Counted from the stretch's first letter, positions 36,790-48,116 are shown. The stretch is DNA of 64,000 bases from Arenicola marina (GCA_964019135.1 OZ025260.1:32234254-32298253); one strand, 5' to 3'. The notes: generated by a model not told the origin, from the sequence alone. Program-made: numbers and translations.

Positions 36790-37330
36790 CAGGAGGAGGA
36801 GGCGGAGGGGGAGGGTCGGGGTGGAAGGAGGAGGAGGCGGAGGGGGAGGGTCGGGGTGGAAGGAGGAGGAGGCGGAGGGGCAGGGTCGGGGTGGAAGGAG
36901 GAGGAGGCGGAGGGGCAGGGTCGGGGTGGAAGGAGGAGGAGGCGGAGGGGGAGGGTCGGGGTGGAAGGAGGAGGAGGCGGAGGGGCAGGGTCGGGGTGGA
37001 AGGAGGAGGAGGCGGAGGGGGAGGGTCGGGGTGGAAGGAGGAGGAGGCGGAGGGGGAGGGTCGGGGTGGAAGGAGGAGGAGGCGGAGGGGCAGGGTCGGG
37101 GTGGAAGGAGGAGGAGGCGGAGGGGCAGGGTCGGGGTGGAAGGAGGAGGAGGCGGAGGGGCAGGGTCGGGGTGGAAGGAGGAGGAGGCGGAGGGGGAGGG
37201 TCGGGGTGGAAGGAGGAGGAGGCGGAGGGGGAGGGTCGGGGTGGAAGGAGGAGGAGGCGGAGGGGCAGGGTCGGGGTGGAAGGAGGAGGAGGCGGAGGGG
37301 CAGGGTCGGGGTGGAAGGAGGAGGAGGAGG
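36790..37330 (+). repeat. 35-bp G-rich tandem array in intron 4
   Basis: About 15 units of gtggaaggaggaggaggcgg plus aggggcagggtcggg. Because 35 is not divisible by three and the unit has no stop, each plus frame stays open for 210-245 codons with the same cycled peptide. The G-runs (GGGG, GGG, GGGG per unit) could form G-quadruplexes on the + strand. Confidence 0.92.
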
Positions 37331-38179
37331 ATTCCGTCAACGACGAATCGCTCCCGTCCACCCGAGGTCGCTTGAGCGCATCTGCTCGGAAACAGATTTC
37401 AGGCTACATTTACTACGTCCAGATCCTTTAAGTCACACGACAAACAAATTGTCTTCTCATTAGAGTCGTTTTGCGGCCTTTGGGGCCTGTTGATATACGC
37501 CGGCCTAAATGCACCTCAGGGCAACACGTCCGCAAAGCAGCCCACTCGGACTCAAACATGCATGAAAATTAAACCTGTGAGTGCGACGGCCAGCTTGCAC
37601 GGTCATTAATTGTCCAAATTTCCCTTGAGCGCGCTGCGTATAAAATTATCGCTTCACATTTACGTTTATAATTTCTATCACTTCTCGGGCAGCGTACGTT
37701 GCTAAGTACAAGCGCGCTAGTGAGGTAGTAAACTTGAGGCTAGTTTCTTTCATGCGAGCAGTTTTTCAGCGAGCCAGGGATATTCTCTCCCAGAATGTGT
37801 ACTCCAATGTGTCGGTGCCAATGTGTGTGACAATACAAAGCTGGCACCAGAATATTGCCACTATAAAAACTCTGTTAAACCCCGAGTGCTACCTCACCTG
37901 CTCAAATGTATACGATTCAAACGTTTGCGTAGCGTGTATGGTAGATTTCCATGCGCGAATCATAGTTTGATGATCGAAAAAGTAGACATTTAAATTTACC
38001 CTTTCAAGAAAGGTTATGCATCCATTGTCAACGCGTCGGGGTGGGCGAAGTCAAGTCACAAGCTCCCTGTTTACCAAAGTGCTCGTCAGTGCTCGTTGTA
38101 CGACAATATTCGTCAACTCTACTTTAAGTACTGTTATGACGTCATTCTATTGTCTAAACTGCCTACATTAATTTTGAAG

Positions 38180-41100
38180 AATCTACAATTTTAGCGAGCT
38201 GATAAATTGCGATTGACTCAAGGAGACCAAACTATTTTCTTGTTGAACAATTTTTCCTTTTGTTACGAAATCGACCATCGCAGTGAATGTCAATTATGAG
38301 CAATAAGTGACCTTCTCTGAAACAAGTCACAACTATAATGAATAATGAACTAGAAGCTTGACGCCCGATGAAAAGCTTCAGCAAAGAAGGATACTTCAAA
38401 ACAAGCGTAGATTCCAAAATCCATTTTTAGAGACTGAGTTTGAAATCATATGTAATTCGTATTCAAAATACATACCGACATTTCCTTATATCCTATAATC
38501 ACACAAATAATTTTTCATTCTCGTGAATCCCACGAAACTCTTTTTGCAAAGAGTATCCTATCCATCAACAACGCACTGGGTGTTACTTGTTTCAAACACC
38601 ATGGCATCATCGCTGCGTATCATATCCTTTCAGTATCCAATAATCTGAACGATTGTATCATATTCCACATTTAAATGACAATTATCGTCTGTATAATGAT
38701 ACATCATCCATGTGAAGTAGTCCAGGCGCCTTGATGAGACTTCATTCTTGCAATCTGTAGATGAACTAAATTGACTTGTGGCTGCAGAGTCCGACATTCT
38801 TCCATGTCAGGGCGAAGCATTGTTCGGGCTTGGCTCACGTATGACTCATGGCTACCATTGGTACAATAATACATTTCGTGGGTTCTGGTAAGGAGAATGC
38901 CCATGTAACAGTACATTCTTGAAAAAGAATGTACGAGGCACAAGCCGAGTACATATCTTTTCAAGAATGAACTGTTACACGGGTATTCTCTGACTTAAAG
39001 TACGGTCGGTGAGCCTCACCTGGTCCATGTAGCGTGAATAAGAGTTCTGTGAAGATGTACATTGCATCTCTCGCTTCCGAAACCAATAAAATAGCTCACT
39101 TAAGTCGGTCCATATTCTATCTGAGAACCCACGAAATGTATTGTTGTGGCAATGGTAAACTTGAGTCATGCGTGAGCTAAGCTGAAACAGTGGTTTGCCC
39201 TGACATGGAGGAACGTCGGACGCTGCAGCCACAAGTCAGTTTAGTTCATCTTCAGATTGCATGGATGAAGTCGTGTTTCGCATCAAGGCGCGTAGGCTAC
39301 TTTGCATGGATTATGGATTATACAGATGATAATGGTCATTTGAATGTGGAATATGATAGCCTCGTTAAAATTATGTACTTATATTATGTAACAGTACATT
39401 CGTAAAAATTCATGTACAGTTTAGACAATAGAATGACGTCATAGCAGTACTTTAATTGATGTGAAGTTGTAAGCTTGGCTCTTCAAAGAAAAAAACAGTG
39501 ATTACTGAAGTTTCCCACGTTCACTTTTCTTAAAGTACTGCTATGACGTCATTCTATTGTCTAAACTGTACATTAATTTTCACGAATGTACTGTTTTAGC
39601 GAGCTGATGAATTGCGATTGACTCAAGGAGACCAAACAATTTTTCTGTTGAACAATCGTCCTTCTGTTACGAAATCGACAATCGCAGGCAATGCCAATCA
39701 TGAGCAATAAGTGAGCTTGTCTAAAACAGGTCACAACCACAATGGTTGATGAACTGGAAGCTTGACGCCCGATGGAAAGCCCCAGCAAAAACAGATCCAA
39801 ATTGCTCATCAAAACGAGCGTAGATCACAAAATCCACTTTTAGGAACTGAATTTGAAATCATGTGTAATTCATATGCAAAATATATACCGACGTTTTCTT
39901 ATATCCTATAATCACACTAGAAATCATTTTCTTTCTCGTGAATCCCACGAAACTCACTTTGCAAAGCGTATCCTATGCATCGACAAGGCACTGGGTGTTT
40001 CTTGTTTCAAACACCATCGCAACATCAGTGCGTATCATATCCTTTCAGTATCCAATAATTTGAACGAGGCTATCATATTCCACATTCAAATGACCATTAT
40101 CATCTGTATAATCCATAATCCACGGGAAGTAGCCTACGCGCCTTGATGCGAAACACGACTTCATTCATGTAATCTGAAGACGAACTAAACTGACTTGTGG
40201 CTGCAGCGTCCGACGTTCCTCCATGTCAGGGAAAACCACTGTTTCAGCTTAGCTCACGTATGACTCAAGTTTACCATTGCCACAACAATACATTTCGTGG
40301 GTTCTCAGATAGAATATGGACCGACTAATGTGAGCTATTTTATTGGTTTCGGAAGCGAGAGATGCAATGTACATCTTCAAAGAACTCTTATTCACGCTAC
40401 ATTCACCAGGTGAGGCTCACCGACCGTACTCTAAGTCAGAGAATACCCGTATAACAGTTCATTCTTGAACAGATATGTACTCGGCTTGCGCCTCGTATTC
40501 TTTTTCAAGAATGTACTGTTACATGGGCATTCTCCTTACCTTAAACATAACTTGCTCGTTGTTTGTGGACATCGGCTCTACAAATTTATCCATTGTTGGG
40601 AACGTATAATGGTAGTTCTTTATGGTAAGAAAAGGGGCAATCTAACAGTACATTCCTTAAAAAGAATGTACGAGGCGCAACCCGAGTACATATCTTTACA
40701 AGAATGAACTGTCACACGGGTATCCTCTGTCTTAAAGTAAAGTGAGCCTCACTTGTTCCCCATAGCCTGAATGTGAGTCCTTTTAAGATTACATCGCATC
40801 TCTCGCTTCCGAAACCACTAAAATAGCTGACTGAAGTCGGTCCATCTCCATCGTTTAAAGTACTGCTTTGACGTCATTTTATTGTCTAAACTGTACATTA
40901 ATTTTCACGAATGTACTGTTCCAGCGAGCTGATAAATTGCGATTGACTCAAGGAGACCAAACAATTTTTCTGTTGAACAATTACGAAATCGACAATCGCA
41001 CTCAATCATGAGCAATAAGTGAGCTTGTCTGAAACAAGTCACAACCACAATGTATGATGAACTGAAAGCTTGACGCCCGACGGAAAGCCCCAACAAAAAC

Positions 41101-41835
41101 AGATACAAATTTCTCATCAAAACAAGCGTAGATCACAAAATCCACTTTTAGAAACTGAATCTGAGCTCATATGTAATTCATATGCAAAATACATACCGAC
41201 ATTTCCTTATATCCTATAAACACACTAGGAATCATTTTTCTTTCTCGTGAATCATGCAAAGCGTATCCTATCCATCAAACACGCACTGGGTGTTACTTGT
41301 TTCAAACACCATGGCATCATCGCTGCGTATCATATCCTTTCAGTATCCAATAATTTGAAAGATTGTATCATATTCCACATTCAAATGACCATTCTCGTCT
41401 GTATAATGACACATAATCCATGCGAAGTAACCTACGCGCCTTGATTCGAAACACGACTTCATTCTTTCAATCTGAAGATGAACTAAACTGACTTGTGGCT
41501 GCAGCGTCCGACGTTCTTCCATGTCACGGAGAACCGCTGTTTTAGCTTAGCTCACGTATGACTCAAGCTTACCATTGATACAACAATACATGCATTTCGT
41601 GGGTTCTCAGATAAAATATGAACCGACTTCAGTCAACTATTTTATTGGTTTCGGATGCGACAGATGCAATGTACATCTTAAAAGAACTCTTCTTCACGCT
41701 ACATGGACCAGGTGAGGCTCACCGACCTACTTTAAGTCAGAGAATACCCATGTAACAGTTCATTCTTGAAAAGATATGTACTCGGCTTGTGCCTCGTACA
41801 TTCTTTTTCAAGAATGTACTGTTACATGGGCATTC
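38180..41835. repeat. Cluster of three about 930-bp repeats with GAATGTACTGTT ends, partly inverted
   Basis: Two near-complete collinear units (39588-40525 and 40909-41833) and one partial unit (38180-38960) start with gaatgtactgtt..agcgagctgat and end ttttcaagaatgtactgtta. The block 38960-39365 is the reverse complement of 40070-40480, giving arms of about 400 bp. No unit has a credible ORF. The units are of unknown class and lie in intron 4. Confidence 0.8.
39412..39571. repeat. Perfect hairpin with about 42-bp arms
   Basis: The left arm begins gtacagtttagacaatagaa and runs to 39453; the right arm (39530-39571) is its exact reverse complement and ends ttgtctaaactgtac. Each arm contains TGACGTCA. 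The loop is about 76 bp. Confidence 0.85.
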
Positions 41836-41965
41836 TCCTTATCATATCGCTTGTATGTACTGTCATGACTGTGTTTTTGTTCTTTTGTTTTTGTTTTGTT
41901 TATGTACCTTGGCTGGAGGCCAGCCTGTAGTACAAAATAATCTATCGAACTTAATGACCAGTACA

Positions 41966-42786
41966 GGTAGCGGGTTCCAGTTCCCCATGTGTCTGGTGTC
42001 AGGTGGCGGGTTCCAGTTCCCCATGTGTCTGGTGTCAGGCGGCGGGTTCCAGTTCCGCCTGTGTCTGGTGTCAGGTGGCGGGTTCCAGTTCCGCCTGTGT
42101 CTGGTGTCAGGTGGCGGGTTCCAGTTCCCCCTGTGTCTGGTGTCAGGCGGCGGGTCCCAGTTCCCCCTGTGTCTGGTGTCAAGTGGGGGATATCAGTTCC
42201 CTCTGTGTCTGGTGTCAGGTGGCGGGTTCCAGTTCCCCCTGTGTCTGGTGTCAGGTAGCGGGTTCCAGTTCCCCCTGTGTTTGGTGTCAGGTAGCGGGTT
42301 CCAGTTCTCCCTGTGTCTGGTGTCATGTATCGGGTTCCAGTTCCCCCTGTGTCTGGTGTCAGGTGGCGGGTTCCAGTTCCCCCTGTGTTTGGTGTCAGGC
42401 GGGGGATTTCAGTTCCCCCTGTGTCTGGTGTCAGGTAACGGGTTCCAGTTCCCCCTGTGTCTGGTGTCAGGCGGGGGATTTCAGTTCCCCCTGTGTCTGG
42501 TGTCAGGCGGCGGGTTCCAGTTCAGCCTGTGTCTGGTGTCAGGCGGGGGGTTCCAGTTCCTCCTGTGTCTGGTGTCAGGTGGCGGGTTCCAGTTCCGCCT
42601 GTGTCTGGTGTCAGGTGGCGGGTTCCGATTCCGCCTGTGTCTGGTGTCAGGTGGGGGATTTCAGTCCCCCCTGTGTCTGGTGTCAGTTAGCGGGTTCCAG
42701 TTCAGCCTGTGTCTGGTGTCAGGTGGCGGGTTCCAGTTCCCCCTGTGTCTGGTGTCAGGCGGGGGGTTCCAGTTCCCCATGTGTCT
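41966..42786 (+). repeat. 36-bp tandem array in intron 4
   Basis: About 23 units of the form caggtggcgggttccagttc plus ccccctgtgtctggtgt. The unit is divisible by three and open in all plus frames, giving a 411-residue open frame made of a 12-residue repeat. It lies inside the 10.8-kb intron between exons 4 and 5, whose phases match without it, so I annotate it as a minisatellite. A good acceptor-like sequence (gtttcttcctcttcccag) follows near 42810. Confidence 0.9.
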
Positions 42787-43228
42787 TGACCCGTTTCTTC
42801 CTCTTCCCAGGAGAGAAACTCCTTTGGCCAGACCGGCTCAGTTGATGTGTGCACAAAGTTGCCAACACGCACACATGGTTCCATCCATAAACGTAAAGTG
42901 GATAGAGTGCATGAAACATGATCACTCCGTTTTACACGCATTCGCACACGCAATGACGGAAGCGTGTCTTGCCTTGGTGGACTGCTTGCGCAAGATTTGT
43001 CACATGGTTAATGGGTCCATATAATATGCAAACGTGTGCAATAGCAAGCGTTCAAGCCGAGTATCGCGCAAACGTGTGGTGCAGGATGGTAGACGCAATG
43101 GATGGTTTGGCACTTCTCGCACAGTTTTTTCGAGATCGTCCCCAGTCGCGACCGCACCCCCCCCCCCCCCCCAATCCTATCGACAGTCCACCCCGTCTTT
43201 AATAGACGGATCCATACTCCGACGGGGC

Positions 43229-43482
43229 CGGCGCGACAGCTCAGTGGGCTAGAGCGCTCGCATTGAGTGCTCTGGTCACCTGAGAGCCTAACGGCGCGTG
43301 GGTCGATGGTTCGCGCCCCGCTGTGGCCATGTCTGTGTGGTCGCAGGATAAAGATCCCATGTCTTTTCTCGTAAAGAGTAGGGGGCTACCCCCGGGGACA
43401 TGGCTCCACTCTCCCTTCCTTCTCCCATTGACGCGATATGACCAAAAGTGGTTAAAGCGTCCTGAATAACCAACCAACCATA
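43229..43482 (+). mobile_element. Full-length tRNA-derived SINE in intron 4
   Basis: The head gcgcgacagctcagtgggct then agagcgct is a good A box, and gatggttcgcgcccc a B box. The tail has gcaggataaagatcccatgt, 'gggacatggctccactctcc', 'ccattgacgcgatatg' and a short (aacc)n end. It is the clearest full copy in the window. Confidence 0.82.
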
Positions 43483-43487
43483 CTCCG

Positions 43488-43905
43488 ACATTAAGCCCCG
43501 CCCACGCTTGAGTCCTTTGTCATTAATCGTGAGTATGCAATTGACAATTATAGCTGATGGTAGGTCCAAGTGAGAAGAGTGAAACTGACAAGAAAGTGAC
43601 ATGCTGCTTTGCTTGTCCGACTTGTTTGTCCGATATAATGCGTCAGCCTGGATGGGTCAATAGGCCAATCCGCATTCCGACATTAAGCCCCGCCCACGCT
43701 TGAGTCCTTCTTCTTTGGTCGTGAGTATGAAATTGACAATCATAGCTGATGGTAGGTAAACGTAAGAAGTACTCATCTCTGAAACTGAAATGTCATGAGT
43801 GACATGCTGCTTTGTTTGTCTGACTTGTTTGTCCGACCTAACGCACGTGCAAGACCTTTTTGCCCCACATGATTGGTTAAAGCAACAGCGGCGTCAGTGA
43901 ATGAT
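43488..43905 (+). repeat. Dispersed repeat in direct duplicate
   Basis: The two copies start at about 43488 and 43673 (ccgacattaagccccgccca). Both contain ttgacaattatagctgatgg-type and atgctgctttgcttgtccga-type segments. Confidence 0.75.
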
Positions 43906-44276
43906 TGACAGCCCGGATCGGTCTATTAGCGCGTGGAGTATCCCTAGTTGAGTTGGTAAGCAGGCTCAGCTGTAAACTAACAGGACGTAGGATTCAAGTT
44001 TGCATCTGGGGCATGTTTCATTGAATCGTATTTCATTCAGTGTACATTTATTCCCAAATTTCGACCGTGGAGGATTGAGTATATAGTTAATTATGCAACT
44101 GTTGTTTCAGTCAGGGAAGGATCTCTCGGTAGAGGGCGCTTGGCTTACGATTCAGTCCCTCTTCCCTCACGTCAAATTTAACCATCAACCTTCTTTCGAT
44201 ATCGATTAATTAGATGCCATTTTTCTTTCGAAGTACGTCTTAGGCTTCGATCGGGGGTTCACACGGCAGTGTGCAG

Positions 44277-44445
44277 GGAGCCATCCGAATGGTTTAGTGG
44301 TTAACGCTGTGCCAGTGGTTAGGCCAGCCATCGTATGGGAGTGCGAATGTCTATGCTCGCGAAGTATAAAGAACCCATGCCCTCTATTGCATAGGGATTA
44401 GTAAAGGATTACGTATCCTGGCCCTTCGCATAGTAAAGCAATAAT
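44277..44445 (+). mobile_element. tRNA-derived SINE, variant head, just upstream of exon 5
   Basis: ccgaatggtttagtggttaac is A-box-like. The B box is weak. The tail 'aaagaacccatgccctctat' is distantly related to the other copies. It ends only about 35 bp before exon 5. Confidence 0.55.
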
Positions 44446-44478
44446 GTCTTTTCTCAAACAATCTGGCTTTATTTACAG

Positions 44479-44558
44479 CGGAGACTCACACGGAGTGGAG
44501 TCCCTGCCCAATTGTCGGAGGCTACGATTTCTGGTCCTACATCACCGACCGGAAAAAA
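44479..44558 (+). CDS. Exon 5: CPxxGGYxF motif of the DUF7042-like module
   Basis: It encodes residues 159-185. The acceptor is tttatttacag and the donor is AAAAAA|GTAAGT. The peptide contains EWSPCPIVGGYDFWSY; the 'W.PCP..GGY.F' pattern is what I recognise as a hallmark of the second module in this protein family. The exon ends in phase 0 after DRKK. It would be overlooked by ORF scanning because the coding part is only 80 nt. Confidence 0.8.
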
Positions 44559-44694
44559 GTAAGTGGCTTATACACGTCAGATACTGCATTCATACTGTTA
44601 TAGCCATTCTACCGGCGAATATATTGTGTCTATGACGTATTTTAGTTCCCTTGCAATGTGCGCTTTAAAAACTCTTTATTGTATACAAAGAAAG

Positions 44695-45102
44695 TTAAAG
44701 TTGCATATGGAGCTCTTTCCCGCCAAAATTAAGCCCAGGCGAAATTTATATAAAAATTTGCAGAAAAGTCGATTGTTTCATGCTATAAATTCATAAACCT
44801 GATAAACATCGCCGTTTCGGCTGTGGTGTGGCAAACGTGTCTATCCCGGGACACCACAGAACTCTGTCACGGCACTGCTACTTATAAAAAAGCATCGCGA
44901 AGCACGCAGAGTGATGACGTTGACCACTAAAATGAAAACTTGTGGTAAATTGATATCATGGTCAAGGCTAAGAGACTCCGTTTGGCAGTCTGGCATGCAT
45001 GGAGCATAGACAAAAGAAATCTTGACTGATTCAAGGACTGATTCTTATTTGTATGTTGACCTCTTTAGTTTTGGCGACAAAGAGCTCGATATGCAACTTT
45101 AA
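44695..45102. mobile_element. TTAA-flanked MITE (408 bp), copy 2
   Basis: Same family as 34168-34567, same orientation, over 85 percent alike by eye. It starts TTAAAGTTGCATATGGAGCT and ends with the inverse and TTAA. It lies in intron 5. Confidence 0.8.
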
Positions 45103-45275
45103 GTAAGTACAATAATTTAAGAAGCCATCTGTGGTTAATTAATACTTCTTTGAAAACATAGTAATCAAAATCCCCCAGCTGAACTTTCGTATTATGAAAA
45201 CTGTCTGTGGCGGTATAAATTGTCGCCATCTTGTTCACATCGTACCTCGTGGGATGGTGGCTCCATCTGCTGCAG

Positions 45276-45393
45276 AAGTTGTGTCACCGGGTGTGGCGGC
45301 CATCTTTGTTGGAGAGTGAGTGTGTCAGTGGAGAGGGACTCCAGTTCACATTCCCAGAGAAGTCATGCAGCTTTTTCTACGGCCGACAACTCA
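45276..45393 (+). CDS. Exon 6: LESEC/GEG segment of the DUF7042-like module
   Basis: It encodes residues 186-225. It begins at catctgctgcag|AAG in phase 0 and ends CTCA|GTAAGA in phase 1. Key features are C188 (KLCHRV), SLLESECVSGEG (C201) and FPEKSC. 'L.SRLE(S)EC..GEG..F.F' is characteristic of this family by recall. It joins exon 5 seamlessly in phase and sense. Confidence 0.8.
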
Positions 45394-45811
45394 GTAAGAT
45401 TTTCTTTATCCTTTAGGGATGGTCCACATCTACTCATGGTATGTTACATTGCCATGAATAGCCTCATGAAACAGGAACATGCTGTATACATGTTGTCATA
45501 TCATATACAACTGGTTTATTTCAGTTTAAAAGTAGCATATCAGGTATTCCTTGCTGTTCTCCAGTGCATTACTTTTCATCTTTTTCATCTTCAAGTACAG
45601 CACAAGTACAGAGAGCTGTGGGCCCTAATTGGCACACAAAGCAAAACGAAAATATAATATGTAACGCTAAATGACCACTTTAACTATGCTGCATTATAAA
45701 CAAAGGAGCCGAGATGTGTCTTATCATTTCTGGATTATGTACTAGATATTTCTCATTATGCTAAGCGAACAAGCACCGCTAGCCTTTATGTGTCTCCATC
45801 GGCTGTTACAG

Positions 45812-45903
45812 ACGTGCTGCTCCAGTGCTGGGCGTCTTGGGAGGAGGAACACTTCACCTTCATCGTCGCCGGCCAAGCCAACTTCCAGCCCCAGTATGTA
45901 CTG
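45812..45903 (+). CDS. Exon 7: QCWASW segment
   Basis: It encodes residues 225-255. The acceptor is catcggctgttacag and the donor is CTG|GTGAGT, phase 1 in and phase 0 out. The peptide contains LLQCWASWEEEHFTFIVAG. A cysteine followed by 'x(A/S)SW' and then aromatic beta-strand residues is typical of the closing part of the DUF7042-like module. The third-position GC bias is higher than in the flanking intron. Confidence 0.8.
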
Positions 45904-46653
45904 GTGAGTCCTAAACGCCGAACAATGTCATTAAAAGTTCATGAAAAGTTAATTGATCGATCGGTTTTTTTCAGATATAAAAGAAATACGGAACCAACGC
46001 AACTCTATATATTCGCCGTATTACCATCTAGTATGCGAATTAACTCTTTAAGGTTAAACAAGTTTCAGATATCGTTTGGAATTGGGCACAACAGACATGT
46101 GCCGACAAACACCGTTTCACGTAAAAGGCTGGTTCCCGGCAATCGAAAAATTGCGGGTTCCCCATTCATTCATCGCGCGAGATTAATGTTTAGTATCGGG
46201 GAACTTAATCCTAATGACATGTTAGCAGCACCCATGTTACAATCTGGCAATATATACAGAGCTTCCACATGACATTTTATCCACGATATTGACTTCGTAC
46301 TTTTCTTTTACGCGTGGCTGTTTATGTCTGGGTTGCATTTAAAACATGTTCGTACGTCAACTGTTAAATATGGTTCTCACCCCCTGTATTTATTATCAGT
46401 TCTAACATATATATGTATAGTTGAAGCTCAAATTGTTTATATTATTCCCTTATTGTGTTTTCCCTCTTTAATGTTTAAGTTGAATTAGATAACAATTCAG
46501 TTTTGTTGTCAACAGGTTGTTGTTTAGCCTGCATATTGCCTCTCCATTCTGTTTCTTATGTTATCTGATCTCTTCTTGTGGATACCGGAGTAAGATACGT
46601 GATCATTGGCTCATCCATGCGGGGGGTAAATGCTAACAGTTATTTGTTTCCAG

Positions 46654-46795
46654 CGGCTGGCCTCTGATTTCGCCGGCCTGAAGACGCGGGATATGCTGGA
46701 CGGACGGTTCTACATGAGTCCCGTGGTCCCCGTGTCCGTGCAGGGTGATCCTCCCGGCCACGTGCAGCACGTCAAGCTACAGCTGGACAGCAGCG
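46654..46795 (+). CDS. Exon 8: end of the DUF7042-like module
   Basis: It encodes residues 256-303 (RLASDFAGLKTRDMLDGRFY followed by MSPVVPVSVQ and a His-rich stretch). The acceptor is tatttgtttccag and the exon leaves in phase 1 at AGCAGCG|GTAGGC. There is no cysteine in this exon. The intron immediately after the donor contains a 5'-truncated tRNA-type SINE tail, beginning within about 20-30 bp of the splice site. Confidence 0.8.
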
Positions 46796-46814
46796 GTAGG
46801 CCAATCTCTAGATC

Positions 46815-46965
46815 GGTGGTTCATGCCATGGCTATGTGGTCGCAGGGTAGAGATCCCACGTACGTTCTTCGTACCCCGGAGACATGGCTCCGCTCTTCCC
46901 TTCCTTCTTCCCTTGACGCGATATGATAAAAAGTGGTTCAAGAGTCCTGAATATATACAATCAGT
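46815..46965 (+). mobile_element. 5'-truncated SINE tail next to the exon 8 donor
   Basis: From 'tcggtggttcatgccatgg' on, it matches the copy at 43229: gtcgcagggtagagatccca, 'gagacatggctccgctcttc' and 'cccttgacgcgatatgat'. The tRNA A box is missing. It lies in intron 8. Confidence 0.75.
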
Positions 46966-47262
46966 CTCCAGTCCTTCTTCCTGCGCGCCACAGGTCGGCG
47001 GTACACACGGCGCCATTGTAATATTCCCGGGTAGGAACATAAAAACACTGTGAATACGTCCTTTCCATTTTGAATTGCACCGCTGCTTTAATGTGCTTCA
47101 TATTAAAACGATTCGTGCCTTTGAGGTATATAGTGTTGGCTACATCAGCTCCGAAGGATGGGCATGCAAGGATTGTCATTTCTCTCTTTTTTTGTTGCAA
47201 CAATTATTCTTATACCAAGGAGAAAAACTATCGCCCCACAAAAACAACACCCCACATGGGAG

Positions 47263-47430
47263 GGGGGGGGGGGCAAGGGGTATTTTAATTGAGGCTTTTT
47301 ATTTCACCGCTACTGGAAAAGAGGAAAATGTTTTTTCGCGAACTGAGAGTGGGATATTAGCCGACCGTCGTGATCAAGTATTTTCCAGAATTTTAATATT
47401 AAATAACCATGATTTGGGACATCATGTCCC
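47263..47430. mobile_element. Non-autonomous TIR element with G-tract end, truncated copy 3
   Basis: In intron 8: gggggggcaaggggtatttt, then 'ttcgcgaactgagagtggg' and 'agccgaccgtcgtgatcaag'. The distal half is missing. Confidence 0.65.
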
Positions 47431-47519
47431 TTTCACAGTCATTTATTTCATGGGGTTTTCAACAAACACATACACAGGTAAATGATGAGATATTTCACTC
47501 TTTTTCGTTCTTGCCACAG

Positions 47520-47633
47520 CCGCTTGCTTTGATGAAAAGGCAGAGTGCTTGGACTACGCGGAGAGCGGCATCTGTATGGGAGACAACATCCGTGTGCACG
47601 GCCCGTCCTGCCGGAAGTCATGTGGCCTGTGTG
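47520..47633 (+). CDS. Exon 9: ShK-like (ShKT) six-cysteine domain
   Basis: This exon encodes a complete ShK-type domain at residues 305-340 within residues 303-341. Six cysteines appear in the usual order: ACFD, AEC, GIC, PSC, KSC, GLC. The typical 'Cys-x-Asp-x(4)-Cys...Cys-x-x-Cys' frame is visible, and a Lys sits just before the fifth Cys. ShK domains occur in sea-anemone channel blockers but also in many metazoan extracellular enzymes and structural proteins, so this does not imply a toxin. It is a single phase-1/phase-1 exon (114 nt), the kind that can be inserted by exon shuffling. Acceptor ttcttgccacag, donor TGTG|GTAAGA. Confidence 0.88.
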
Positions 47634-48116
47634 GTAAGAACTCGCGCTCAGAGAAATGTCTTGGATACATTATCTGACTGTGTCAATATTAACTTTGTGT
47701 GAATTAGATATGTTAAACACGACGGCAAATATTGATGACGTAGTACCCTAGAATACCACATCGTCCCACATGATATGCACCAGTGTGGCAAACAAAAAAC
47801 TGGCTTCACAACAGGTTCTATTAGTTATTACATGCAATGTATGTGTTCTTATACAAGAAGAACCGAAATACCTAATTCCTATTCAAAACAGAAGACAATG
47901 TCCAGGAAAAAATCCTCTGTCAGTAAGTTCAAGTTCCTATATATGTAACTAGAATACCTTTACATATTTGCTGCATAAGTATATATTTTAGTGTGTTTTA
48001 CACTCGTATATGTCAGAGTAAGTACCACTTATCTCGAGAAATTTTGGAACCAGTCAGTATGTGTCTTCAAAGGAAAAGTCAGAATATATATTTCCCGCAT
48101 GCTATTCTCACCGCAG

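Noticed and set aside
36594..37463. Four open frames of 211-255 codons on both strands
   Set aside because: A 35-bp unit without stops keeps every frame open; the peptides are the same cycled low-complexity sequence.
41789..43024. 411-codon open frame
   Set aside because: It is a 12-residue repeat from a stop-free 36-bp minisatellite inside intron 4; the other plus frames and the minus strand are also open, and exons 4 and 5 join in phase without it.
43229..43320. tRNA gene
   Set aside because: A and B boxes are present, but the sequence continues into a tail shared with other copies, so it is a SINE.
43935..44170. Two more tRNA-like heads (near 43940 and 44120)
   Set aside because: A-box-like phrases are present but the B boxes are poor and no SINE tail follows.
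47520..47633. Toxin gene
   Set aside because: The ShK-like fold alone does not make a toxin; here it is one exon in a large anchored multi-domain protein.
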